The notes beneath the pieces are model-generated. The model saw only the letters and a list, made by a program, of their open reading frames with translations. It ran no database searches and was not told where the DNA came from. A stretch of 64,000 nt of DNA from Xenia sp. Carnegie-2017 (Eukaryota; Cnidaria; Anthozoa; Malacalcyonacea; Xeniidae), in the NCBI RefSeq assembly GCF_021976095.1, contig NW_025813481.1, forward strand, positions 10,285,846-10,349,845, in the 5' to 3' direction. Numbering within the stretch: the first letter of the stretch is position 1; each line of letters starts with the position of its first letter. Both the position numbers and the translations under genes were made by a program. This document shows positions 39,227 through 50,863 of the stretch, one piece after another.

Positions 39227-40744
39227 GTAAGTAAATCAATTACTGCGCTCATTTAGTGAGACCTCAATTTCGTTGCGTCAAATTGATTAGTTTGCCGGTT
39301 TATAACCGGTTCCGCACTTATCAATTACTTTAAAACGTAAAATTTGTTTACATAGTTATTTTTTCAACTTCGTCAATAACATGCTAGATATCACCCAAGA
39401 ACGTATCATTTACTTATGTACTCTAATAGAAGGTAACGCGCTACATGCTTCACCAAAGTTACTGTGCAAAGGCGCAGCTAGCTTGATGATTGGGGGTACT
39501 CATAAACGAATTGTAGCCATTGATCATTGCATGCATGTATGAATATCACCCCCCGGCTAATTATCGTCACTGTTGCTGCGCTCCTTATTGTTAAATTAAA
39601 TAGTCGTATTTTGTAAATGATTTTTTTCGAATACGTTCTACGTAATTTAGGCGAAAAGATGGAACACCCAACTCATAATGATCTTTTTTTGTCAAATAGG
39701 CAAAAACGACGCGTTGAAGAATGTTTACGGTGGCAGGAAATATATACCTTTTTGGTTCGGTCTTCTGTTCATTCGTAGGGTGCCAGCATGACGTTGTGCT
39801 AATTGACAAGATGGAAAAAGAGACTTTGGTCAAAATAAATCATATACCTATATATTCAAAATACTTTCAAAACGAACTATTATAGTTGGTGATGAATTTC
39901 TACAAAATAAGATTTTATCAATGGAGTTGCATCTAAGGTGCTTAGATATGTAAATATATGTGCAAAATCGAGCATGGGTATGATTTATTTTGACGTACCC
40001 TTGATCCTCCGTTACTGATATAAAATTATTTATCAAAAAAGTTGTAAAAGTTAAGTTCTATATGTTGTTTAATTGTTCTAAAACGTTTAGACTTTTAAGT
40101 CTTTTGTATTATTATGGTATAGGAATATATAATAAGACATAATTTGTTTCTTATTAGCCCGAGCATCCTAACTTTGTTGAAACAAAAATGTTGATAAATA
40201 GCGTAAAATATATGGTTTGAGCCTCGTTATTAGTTACACTGCAGATTTAAATGTGATTATAATTGAATAAAGAAGAAGGAATTTTTAAACTTGAGTCATG
40301 TAGGCTTTGAGTCTCTGAATGCGATTTCATGCGATTTGGGAAAGCTCACGAGTGGATTTTAAATATATCTATAAGTTATCACCAACATATTTTCCTCCCT
40401 AAAGTTTAAGGAAACTGATCAGATAGACTGTGTCTCCCATTATCATTGCTCACGAGCATGCATACAATGCACACTTGCCATCATAACTTTTTTAAGATAG
40501 CTTTAATGAGCGTTAGTAATGCTGCCTCATACCAATGCAATAAAGTAATAAAATGGACTTATTTTTACATTATTCTCCAGCGCTAATTTTACGCGAGTAA
40601 ACAGACTGGTTTGACCACCCATACGTCCGCTCCCTTAGATGCCGTAAAATGAAGACGTCAACAAAGAGGTGACAATGTATGGTCAGTATCAGCTTTGTGG
40701 CTCTGTAGGAGTTAAAGAGAGTAAATGAAAGGTAAATTTCAATT

Positions 40745-40865
40745 GACTCTGAAGATGAGTACAGCTAACTTCTGGCCGAGGGCGTCGAAACGTCAATCAA
40801 TAATGACGCCAACAATCCTTTTCGTCAAGAGTGCTCTACCAGAACGATCAACAACTACAAACATT
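40745..40865. mobile_element. Single MITE arm, duplicated copy
   Basis: Counterpart of 16676-16795, followed by the same GGCCCTGTTCACACGATACC end. Confidence 0.58.
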
Positions 40866-41180
40866 TAGGCCCTGTTCACACGATACCGGATTGGCTTCAT
40901 ACCTGATTACTTTTCGTACCGGATTCGCCGTTTCGGAGATGATAATTACACTTCGAAGACTAGTACTAGTTAACAGCGCACGTTGCATTGTGGTATATTT
41001 CAGGGGACGCAAGACACTTTGCTTTACTAGCTCGTAAGCAACTACAGTACACATAAATAATCGAGTATAGCATTTAATTATATATAGTTGGAGTTGATTT
41101 GTGACTGTAAAATAATAAATATAATGAATGAACAGCATAATTGCGCTGAAAAGTTTGCCTTCATTCTGACTGTGAGATTG

Positions 41181-42793
41181 CTTGTGTGGTTGATCAATGT
41201 TGTTCAAAATTTACAACAAAATTTGTTATAGTCATCATGACTTCATATATCATGATCCATGTGTATTTCTGTTGAATGAGGCTTATCATTAATAAATCTC
41301 CCAAATACTTAGCTTTGTACACCTACATGTCACACATATTGACTGACATGAGCCATAGTATCACCAAATCGCTCAAACACTAACTGTGTTTACATGTCAC
41401 AAGGCCGAGTTAACTTTTGGCAGGGCCTTCTTCCCCCCCCCCTGGCGAGTTGAAATTCAGGTTGTCCTGAAGTCAGAAAGATTAGAAAGTAATTTGTAGA
41501 CCATGATTTGCAAAAATATCTGTTTGTTAAAAATTTAAAATAAGAATGTATGTACATGAATTTGAAATTTTGAATTCTCATCCTATCCAACTTATTTCAA
41601 TGAGTCGGCGATGCATGCTCGCTCGACCGTATGTAAAATGTACGTGTAAGTAAAGTAACATAAGTTTTACTAAAATCTCATTTTGCTTTGTGAATGTTGT
41701 GTTTGCGGGATTTCTTTACAGCAAACTCGTTAATTATGACGACATATCAATTATACAAAGCAGATCATTTTCGATGCTACGTAGAACAGAGCTGTTTAAT
41801 CGCTTCTGTGTCATACATGATCAGAGCTTATTCTTGATTAGCTTAAAAGTTTTGAAAAGGACAGCTCTCCAGAACAGTTTGAGATCATAAGACTAAGATA
41901 GATCCTCAGTGCAATTACAGTGTTCGGAAATACAGTTTCCAGATTGTTCTCCAGAAGAGGTCTGGACATGCACAATTTCAATTAATCCACGTAATTGCGA
42001 CATCATTGTCATCTTTCGTTGTGTATCATCAGAGTATGTTTCGTTCATCCTCGTCCACCTACTCTACCAACGCGCCGAAAAAAATTAGAACTGAGTAAAG
42101 CGGCGGGCCTTGTGGGTGGACGCCCCTTCTGCCATATGGTTAATCCTGTCCTAACATGTCACATGTGAGGATGAGTCATATGCATGAGCTATGTATGTAA
42201 TTATCAAATCACTCAAATACTAGACTCTGTCAATGTCGGACTTGCATAGTTTCGTTGTGATTCTTATGTTCCTAGCCATGGTGATGAGCTCAGAAAATAG
42301 GCGAAACAGCCTTTGTAGATGCCGATTTTGTGTGGATGCAATCTATTTTTTTTTGCTAATTATGTTTTTGCCAAAGAGTTGATGCACTTTCAGGGAATTA
42401 AGAATTGTTAGTAAATTGGCTGATGCGGTTGCTAAAACGCGTGAAATCCCATTTCAAATGGTACAGTTTTCAAAATTTTTTTGGGGAGTTGCCAACGTTA
42501 AAAAATTCCAGTTAAATCTGTGTGATTTTTTTAATAACATTACAGAAATCTTAATAAGTATTTGAATAAATTATTTTCCCATGTTTTTCGTTCTTTAGAG
42601 ATTTGTTTTTAGAACTGTTGTCTTAGTTATTTTTACAGTATCTATGGACTCAATAAGAAAATTGCGTGTGCATATCAGGAAAGGTTGTTGCAGTGATATA
42701 CCATTTAAAGCAGGAACCCAGATGAATGAACGACTCCACAAATGGTTGCGATTTACTTTTTTCTTCTTGGGTATTTAGGCGTGTAGTACTTTC
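41181..42793. other. Intergenic, no gene recognised
   Basis: Unique sequence right of the duplication breakpoint. Short frames only, and a run of C near 41430. No splice-consistent exon or repeat was recognised. Confidence 0.4.
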
Positions 42794-45700
42794 TTAAAGA
42801 ATCTTCGAGCACGCATGTTTTTCTCCTTCTAGATCTTTTTTCTGAAATCACAACAAAAATATGTATTTTCTATTTTTCTACACTAAACTTGCAGTTCTTA
42901 ATTCATTACTTGCATAAGTTGCTTTTTTATTTACCTTTTTTTCTTCCAAAAATTCCTGCCGTGCACTGTCCTGGACGATGTCTTTAACCTCTCCACTTAC
43001 TTCAACAAGCACGGTTTGATCTACAAGAGTATTTTAATGAGAAAGAACAAAATTATCACATATCAGAGTGTTTAATGCGTTTTTCCTTTACCGTTTGTAG
43101 AGTTCACAAGAGGATCGTTCTAAATAAAAATATTGTTGCGCTCAACATTTTGTAAACCGTCAATCATTGTTTCAACTGCTAAATGCAAAAAAATATCCAA
43201 ATTATTACTTTTATCCATTACATTACTTTTTTAATTTCATTGCTTCATTTACCATTTTCTTCGCTCACTTCTTTCACTTGCTCATTGTCAGTGCAATTTT
43301 TTGTGACCTCAACAACATCTTTGTTCATCAATGAGTCGATGTGATTCGGATAGGGAGGAGTAATTACGTTTTTAATATGAAAAGCCAGAGAAATTTATTC
43401 ATTCTGGTCAGTTGAGAAACAATACAAAATATATCATATGGGATTACAGTAGCAACCTTTGAAAAGTGCAAAACGAAGGTCATTGGCAAGGTAGTTATGT
43501 TTTATATGCGTGCCAAAACTCTGCTGGTTCTTTAAACTCAACTCAATCATTGATTCTCTCACAAAAGTACGAAGAGCATCACCCATACCAGCGGCGCCAA
43601 TGAATTCCTTGGCTCGAGAAACGTTAAACCCGAATACGCTACCGCAACGGCATTTTCGCGTCGTGAAATACGGGTTAAAAAGTCTTTACCTGAAATTCAT
43701 TACAATCTTTGTTCACATAGGCATTTAATGGCGAGTTCACTGAGAAAATTAATACATTACTTGCTCAGTTAAGCATAGATAATCATATCTAAGGATAAAG
43801 TAACTACCATTATTTTCCTGTTACCTATGTGTACGCGCGGACCTATTCTTTAAAAAGCAAAGCCACTCAGACATCGCAAACAATGACCATGGTGTTTTGC
43901 TTTTGAGTTTTGACCGGTTTTGACTTCAGGCAAAGAAAGAAATCATTTCTTACTGTCGTAGAATCAAATGAACGATTATTTTGAGAGCTTATGGCGGCTG
44001 TTACCATGTATTTATGTAAGAATTGGTTCTCGGTTCCATCGTCTCGATTTTTTTTAAGAAAATTTTGTCTACCTAAGGAAAATTTGCACTGGGTTTTTTG
44101 CTGCACGTGACCTGAAAAGTCACGTGATAGAAGGTTTTATATTTATTCTCAAGCCACGCGGTACCCCAGCGTTTGTCACGTTGCCTGTCTGTATGCTTGG
44201 GGTGGAGAAGGTGACCTAGTACAACTTCGACATTTTGTTTATATTTTATATCATATTTTCATAGCATTTCTTTTTTAAAACTGTGGGAGTTTAATGAAAT
44301 GGAGTATTTACGATACTGCGTGAACGGATTGCAAATGATTTACTCTGGATGGCCGTTTGGTGGGTGAAAAATTAGGGTCGGTAAGAAAAGTATGTTTTGT
44401 AGTACATGCAAAGAATTATTGGGACAGACAGTGTATTGATGAACGATAATGTATGAAATTTCGATTTGAGGTAGGTGATTTAATTTCTTTGATGTAAATT
44501 TTTTTAAAGTTTGATAATGAAATAAAATGGTGTTAAGACAATACTGCCTTAACATGTGCTAACGCTATGATTGCACATGGTTGAAATATTGACGTACGCA
44601 TGTGATAATGGTGAATCTACTGAAAGCGTTGGTGAATTAAGCGATGAACAAACTACCACAAATGATATGTTTGAATCGAAGGTGTTGCAAAGTAGTCTTA
44701 ACTTCTGGCTATTCTGCTGTGGAATTCTCTTGCTATTATTCCTAGCTCCAAGCCAAGCATATTGATATAATCGATAAATTCGGCTAACTTCGGAAAACAT
44801 AAGCTGTTTTAGATTTCCACAATCCTCAAAGGTGCAAAGGCTAGTTTCCTGCCATGTGTCACCCACAAAATGGGTTTTTCTCATTAAGCCACATATTTTG
44901 AACTTTGATACAACAAAGTAATGAGAAATACAGAAAATATTACTACATCAAATAATCTTAATATAAACTTAAGTTATTACGACAAAAGACTATGCTTTAG
45001 CACAAAATACAACTAATGGTATGAAATGCTGCCATACAAATTTTATTTCAAACAGTTACCATGTTTTAGTAGTAAATTTAATTGGCTTTTGATAATATTG
45101 CTGCCAATGATGTGAATCAATATTTGCTATTTGAGTGAATAATGAAAAAAAGTTACCACCAAGATCTGAGGTGGCAATATTTATTTAAATCGAACAATGT
45201 AGAATGGCAGCACTTTGTTTTTTGGATTTTGTTCAAGATGCTATTTTATTTAGATTTTGGCCTTGGGGTTTTCAAAAGACATGTTCAATGGAGGTGCTAG
45301 GATGCTTATTTTAAGCAAGTGTGTTTTTTCTTCTTATTGATAACTGAGCTAGAGGACCCTTTGGTGATGACCATCGACAGGAGGAGATGTTGTGGACAGT
45401 GATGGTACGTATATGAAAATGAAACTCAATGACAACATGAAATTGTTTTGTACCCACATTACCCCGGTTTGTGTAGTGTTAAATTTGAATATCCCTTCGG
45501 AATTATCTTTTTTTAAATGTTGTTAGATTGCCATATTCTGATTTACGTAGGGTGGGTTTTTGTAATATTATGATATATTTATGTGTTATTTTCTGCCGTC
45601 TTGGGAACAAAGAAGACAGAACATTTCTTCACAAACTCATGTGAGCTTGATTGTAAATTGGTGTAGTGCATTGGCTGCTGCAGCTCCCTGCAGTTTTTTT

Positions 45701-46664
45701 ATATGAAGTAATAGTTATGTTTATGATTAGGGTGCTTCCAACCTTATTGTGAACCCCAATTTTTTAACTGCTTGAAATCTTCTTCAAAGAAATGTTATAC
45801 AAAGTGCTTACAAAATTTCAAATGGGAAACAATGAAATGAACTTGAAGAATGAATTTTGAAGTTTTTTGGAACTGTTGGTGGAAAATGTGACTTCAAATA
45901 TTGTTGATAATGTTGCCTTTTGCAATTTCATATGAATTTATTTCAATTAGCCATCAAAAAATGTAACTTGTAGTTACCTTTTTTTGCTGATAAAATTTTC
46001 ATACTTACCTGTTACTTTGACTCCAACACATAGCAAGTGATGACTAAATTCTCTCAAGACAGGATCATTTCCTGGTTGATTGTGATCGATAGGTCTGATG
46101 CTTGTGTATCCTTTGTAAACGCACCAAAAGGCTTTTGAAATGATTTATTAAAAAAATAAAACAATAAAATGCACTTTCTGATTGTCTATCGCATTGTCTT
46201 GAGTTTGCATTAGTTTTTGCAAACAAATCTGAGTTCAATCAATTATATCAATCAGAGGATTTGTAAATCAATGATGAATGCATGTTAGAGCTTAATTTAT
46301 AAGCTTTAGTTCTAAGGAGACCACCAACGTGACAATAGCCAGCATATGGGGGGATCCAGCTGCAGGTAAAATAATTTAGTAATATAGCTCGTCCATTCGT
46401 TAATTTTCTTTTGAGCTTGACAGCCAATGGCATTGTTATACAGGTATTTTCAATTTAAAATTGGCAGTTATAATTCTTTACCTGATTCTGTATTTTCTAC
46501 TGATTGCTGCAAGCCTAAAGTACAACAATATGTACGATGTCAAGATTAGATAACACAGATCTATGACTTTCAATGTAATTCAGCATGCCAAGACAATAAC
46601 AGAAATGATTCTGGTTCAAGAATCTCGTTGCTCACCTCTTTTACCAATATTTATATTATCAATA
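42794..46664 (-). CDS. Putative multi-exon gene, paralogue of the 3.5-4.6 kb gene
   Basis: Minus-strand exons with good splice sites and compatible phases: 46636-46664 (IDNINIGKR), 46482-46514 (LQQSVENTES), 46009-46131 (123 nt, AFWCVYKGYTSIRPIDH ending VGVKVT at a GTAAGTATG donor), a piece with left end 43253 (NHIDSLMNKDVVEVT to KEVSEEN), 43092-43119 (NDPLVNSTN), 42935-43020 (QTVLVEVSGEVKDIVQD to FLEEKK) and a last exon 42794-42841 (KKDLEGEKHACSKIL, stop). The tail is charged and probably helical. The 123-nt exon and the LQQ exon before it resemble the exons at 3639-3761 and 4354-4395. No start exon was found; a retroelement fossil lies just upstream. Some joins, especially around 43.1-43.7 kb where two frames look protein-like, are uncertain. 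Function unknown. Confidence 0.4.
45090..45180. repeat. Short dispersed similarity to 48.72-48.79 kb
   Basis: A stretch around AATATTTGCTA and ACCACCAAGATCT resembles 48718-48790. The similarity is partial and has no defined ends, so it is probably an old dispersed repeat. Confidence 0.3.
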
Positions 46665-46769
46665 CTGAAATTAGGTGTGGACTATGACCAAAGGCAGGCT
46701 TATTAAAAGCATGTGTTATCTTTTTTATAGTGCTTCTCGGTTGTCATCTACAATAAAATAACAACTTCT

Positions 46770-47338
46770 TGAAAGCCAACGTGAACCAAACGGTTGACAT
46801 CGCGCTCTGTTATCGTGCAGTTGAAGGCTATTCTAGTCTGTTTCCTACCATCAATGTTACCGCTACTAAAAACTGCTCCACATCAAGTGATGACAAACAA
46901 CTTTCTCAATTAGTATCAAATGGTCGCTGGCATTGAAGAGAAACAAAATTTATCGGAGGAACTACTCCGGGAAACTAAAGTCAGTCATCCAAGTGAACGA
47001 CGTGACCAGCGCTCAATGCGATGTTTCAATATTGGGCAAGATGGTCATATTTCACCTTATTGTTGCCAAAAACGTCAGCTTCTGGACAACCGGCACTCAC
47101 GGCTCCCAGTGCGATAGTTCTAATGTAAGTAAAAACTTTGGCGAATTTGTTGCCAACCACCAACTTGTTGATTGTGTGATTACAAATGTTTCTGTTCGCG
47201 CTCTTATTAACATTGTTTCAATGAAATTTTTCCTAAATGTTGATATGCAACGAACGGTTGTTTTTAACGAAAAAACATTTAGGAGATCTTATGCTCAGCC
47301 ATGTGTACATCAATTTGTGTTATATAACAACTGGTGAC
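46770..47338 (+). mobile_element. Decayed retroelement fragment (gag knuckle and protease-like region)
   Basis: A plus-strand region with a CCHC-type zinc-knuckle-like segment around 47.0-47.07 kb, followed about 130 bases later by a retropepsin-like segment around 47.2 kb. This order is typical of gag-pol of LTR retrotransposons, probably Ty3-like. It is clearly broken (several breaks), short, and no LTRs were seen. It looks old. Confidence 0.5.
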
Positions 47339-50300
47339 AAATCGTTATGTCACTCATAAATTTAAATATGGATTAAAAAATGAAAATTACTAAGATTGTC
47401 AAAATTGCCATGACGTCTTTTTTTAGTAGATGAACAAGGCCTTCTCTAAACCACTCAAATCTTTAAAATTTGCAAATTTCTTAATATGTGAATGATTCTG
47501 GCATTCTGGTTCAAAAACTTCGGACATACAACGTCGTGAATTTTAACGGCGGTGAGAAACCTTGGGCTGAACGTTATCTTTTTGAAGCTTAAATCCACAT
47601 TCGAAGATATTTTGCCAATTTCTAACATAACACAATTACTTGGAACTTTTTAAATCCGATACATGTCTTTAAAAAATTTCCCCATTGGACTAGCTCTCTC
47701 AATTTGTTGGAAAGTGATGACCAAAGTGCATAGTTCACCTGAAGTTTATCTACTTCTGATGACACATTAGCTCTATCTGATTCCATTTATTGAAACAAGT
47801 CATATACATGTGCAAAAATCGATCTCGCGTATTTATCTTAGTTTACTTTGTCTTAGGTGAAAGAGTCTTGTTTAACAATTAATGATATACAATTGCAAAG
47901 AGGGTAAGTGCAGTCTGCATTTGCAGGAGCTTGAGACTTTAATAAGGAAATTACTGTGAATGTTTTTCAAATGGTAAACGATTGATTGTATGTTTGAGAC
48001 TACCATTGTTACCCTCTACATTAAAAACCACAAGATTTAACGAAACACCATGCCTCCTAAAGGGTCAATCAGTAATTGTTGAGTTGCACATTTTGTGACT
48101 AGTTGAGGAAAATAAAGGAACTTATTTGTTTCGCAATTTAAACTCCTACTCTCAGTGCGTTTTCGGCCATGCATTTGCACTGTGCATGATATCTTCATCT
48201 AGTTTGTGTGGGTGAATTGTCTGCTGGTCAATCAATGTTTCATCGATTTTTGAGCATGGTCACGAAGCGATTTACTACTCAGTAATTTTATACTCGGTAA
48301 AACATATCTTAACATCCTAGTTTAAAACTTAGCTTGGCAACTATCTCTCTTGCGAAAGAAATTCTGATGTAAATTTCGCGACTTTTTCAATAACGCGTAC
48401 TTCATACGACTAGATTAAGCTGTATAACAAAGTGTTGTTCAGCTCCAACTACTTGCAAATGATGACCTCAGAATAGGGACATATGATATTTTGTATGATT
48501 CAAAACATTCTGTGTTTAATTGATCACATCTGATGCAAGTGGCTTCAACATATTGAATATTCATTGCTTTTTGGGGAAGAACTATTCTATTGTTTTATTT
48601 TTGATACTTGTTGTAGGCGTATTCAATTCCAAACCAAAGTGTGATATCATTGGCAACGAGGGATGATGACGTCATTGGTAACGTGTAATATTCTTATCTG
48701 CATGTTGTGTTTTGCCGATGATGTAATCTAATATTTGCTACTCTTGATTAACGAAAATGATCAGTAACCACCAAGATCTCTGAGGCTAATTCTTCTTATG
48801 ACGCAATTTTCTGTTTCTAATGGTGAATTGATAGTTTTGTTGATGTTTCTTTTAGGATAGTTTTAGGACGAAGTTTACTATTCTGCTGTCCTTTCACTCA
48901 CGGAAGATCGACATTGTGTGAACAGTATCTGTAGATGATTGGGTAGTTATCATTTTAAGAAGGACGAAGTTTGTTATTATAGCATCTAATTACTCTGAAA
49001 TAAAGAAGTCAAAAATTGTTGTTCTATGGTCTTTTGCTCCAGGATTCATTTAGTACGCGTGGCTGTATTTGCATACGCGTTTTTGCAGGAACTGGACTAG
49101 CGAATTTTTGATCAAGTTTAACAAATTTCATTAACTTGTGCAGAGCTCGTCCAATTGCGACAAAGTTGGTTTTTATACGTGTATGTTATAGAGTACAAAG
49201 TATTAATGCTTAAAAAGTCTAAAATGTTTACGTTGAAACATACCTTACGGCTAAGAAAGCCAAATATCCAACTTTTCCTCTGGAATGTTCAAATGTAAGA
49301 AATTTTATGGGGATCAAATCCTAATTTTTCCAATAAGATGGTTTCTTTGATGTTCCAAAATGTCACGCCACTAGGTCATTTGCAGTCTATCTCGTCTATT
49401 TTTTCTATTTTCAACGCATTCCTTTTCAACCATCGAATTAATATGATTTTTAACATTTTTCGTATCATGAACTGTTCTATTTTCAGTGCAAATCGGAGTA
49501 ATTTTTCCTAAAATCAAATGGCCAAAGCATGACTGCCATGTTATAAGAATAGAATATATTTAATTTTTCTTACTCTAGGACACAGATTTTCACTTAACAC
49601 ATTTCTGACTTATATGACACACGTGAATAAAGACCACTCTTATTTAATGTCAAGGTCATGGTCTATTGAGTCCCTTTGTTTTTGTGGTTTACCCAGTCAA
49701 CTGTCGTGTTTTCAATAGTCAGACGTCCCCCTTGAGGACAAATAACCTTCAGAAGATTTTTTGATTTGATACACCGTCATACAAGTACAATTGCATTCTT
49801 GTTTATTCAAAGTTATCGTAATAAGATTTTATATACATATAATTAGCATTAAAGTCACTGAAGTAGTCTACGTATAAATGCTTTGTTTTCATTGTGAGTG
49901 AAGTGCCTATAAAATGAAAAGGGGCTGATTGCTCAGCAAGAAAAAAGTTTTAAAGAACCATGAAATGAAAGTTAATTATATGCAATTTAAATTATATTCA
50001 AGTAGCTGAACTTTTGAAGTAGCTTTGGGCTTTCTTAAAAACAGTTATTAATGTCTCCTCATTTAGGAGACATAGGTTTTTGCCATTTCCAATTTACACC
50101 GAGACGTAGCATTGCATAATTGAAATTCAATTGTCATGTATGTTTCCCATCTTTTTGAACTGCTAAAGTTATAAAATTCTGCTCAAGCTTTTCATTAAAT
50201 ATTTGCCAGGAAACTGAAGATTATTTGTAATTTTCTGGTGACTTGCTACGCAATGTGACGTCACGGGATGTGTTTTTGGACATTACTAAATATTAACATC

Positions 50301-50684
50301 GCAAAGTCTGCCTCTTTTTAAAAAGTTAACTTGTTCAAGTATTGTGGATTGAAACAAATGCAATTCGTAATTTTTTCCACGTGAAGATTAGAAAAGCTCA
50401 CGACAATGCAGTAATTTATAAAATTTTTAAACTGATTGTTTTTGTGGAGTATGGATGTTTCTTTTGTTTCTTTTGTTTTTCTAAGCAATCTTTACGAAAG
50501 AATGTCATTCTTTACTCATATCACAAATAAAATGCACTGTACGTAAAATTGTCAAATGTCAATTTCATCACGAATTGACGGACAGGAAATGCGCTGGACG
50601 TCGTTCAAAGAGCCACGACATCATAGCCCTGTATGTAGTATGCATTCGTCAGCATTCTTCTGATGCGCAAGTATGAAACGTTGA
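47339..50684. other. Intergenic region upstream of BiP
   Basis: AT-rich with no convincing exons. It contains a CRE-like TGACGTCA at 50256-50263, about 600 bp before the BiP start codon, which might contribute to stress control of BiP. No other signal was recognised. Confidence 0.4.
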
Positions 50685-50703
50685 CCAATGAGATTGAGCC
50701 ACG
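50685..50703 (+). promoter_or_regulatory. ER stress response element (ERSE), perfect
   Basis: CCAAT, nine bases (GAGATTGAG), then CCACG: an exact match to the ERSE bound by NF-Y with ATF6 or XBP1 in animal ER chaperone promoters. It sits about 65 bp upstream of the TATA box. Confidence 0.9.
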
Positions 50704-50716
50704 GGAATAGAATTGA

Positions 50717-50735
50717 CCAATGACCGAATCACACG
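50717..50735 (+). promoter_or_regulatory. Second, imperfect ERSE
   Basis: CCAAT, nine bases (GACCGAATC), then ACACG, one mismatch from consensus. Tandem ERSEs are usual in BiP promoters. Another CCAAT follows at 50736-50740. Confidence 0.65.
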
Positions 50736-50749
50736 CCAATTGAAGAAGA

Positions 50750-50755
50750 TATAAA
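50750..50755 (+). promoter_or_regulatory. TATA box of BiP
   Basis: TATAAA about 110 bp before the start codon and just downstream of the ERSE cluster. Transcription probably starts near 50780. Confidence 0.7.
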
Positions 50756-50863
50756 CTAGCTGCAAATTTGCACTTACTCATGAATTGAACGACTCTACCT
50801 CTTGTTGTTTTGTAAAGATTTCAAAACTAGGAATACCGTATTATACATCGAGAATTTTTGAAA

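Larger units (their letters stand above)
33823..41180. repeat. Segmental duplication, copy 2
   Basis: Second copy of 9740-17113 in the same orientation, joined on its left to the end of the main satellite through the same ATACGAAGTTCACACAT unit. On the right it leaves homology at position 41180, inside the former SAP-like exon, and continues into unrelated sequence. Differences from copy 1 are sparse and often homopolymer lengths, pointing to recent duplication, sequencing noise in long reads, or both. Confidence 0.93.

Noticed and set aside
43510-43728. 72-codon plus-strand frame
   Set aside because: The minus strand of the same interval reads more protein-like (AKEFIGAAGMGDALRTFV) in one frame and another plausible frame after an acceptor. 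Neither could be joined cleanly to neighbours, so none is annotated.
44571-44765. 64-codon frame with an acidic N-terminus and a C-terminal hydrophobic segment, tail-anchor-like
   Set aside because: The opposite strand is also open over 111 codons, and there is no homology I recognise or promoter signal. Kept only as a note.
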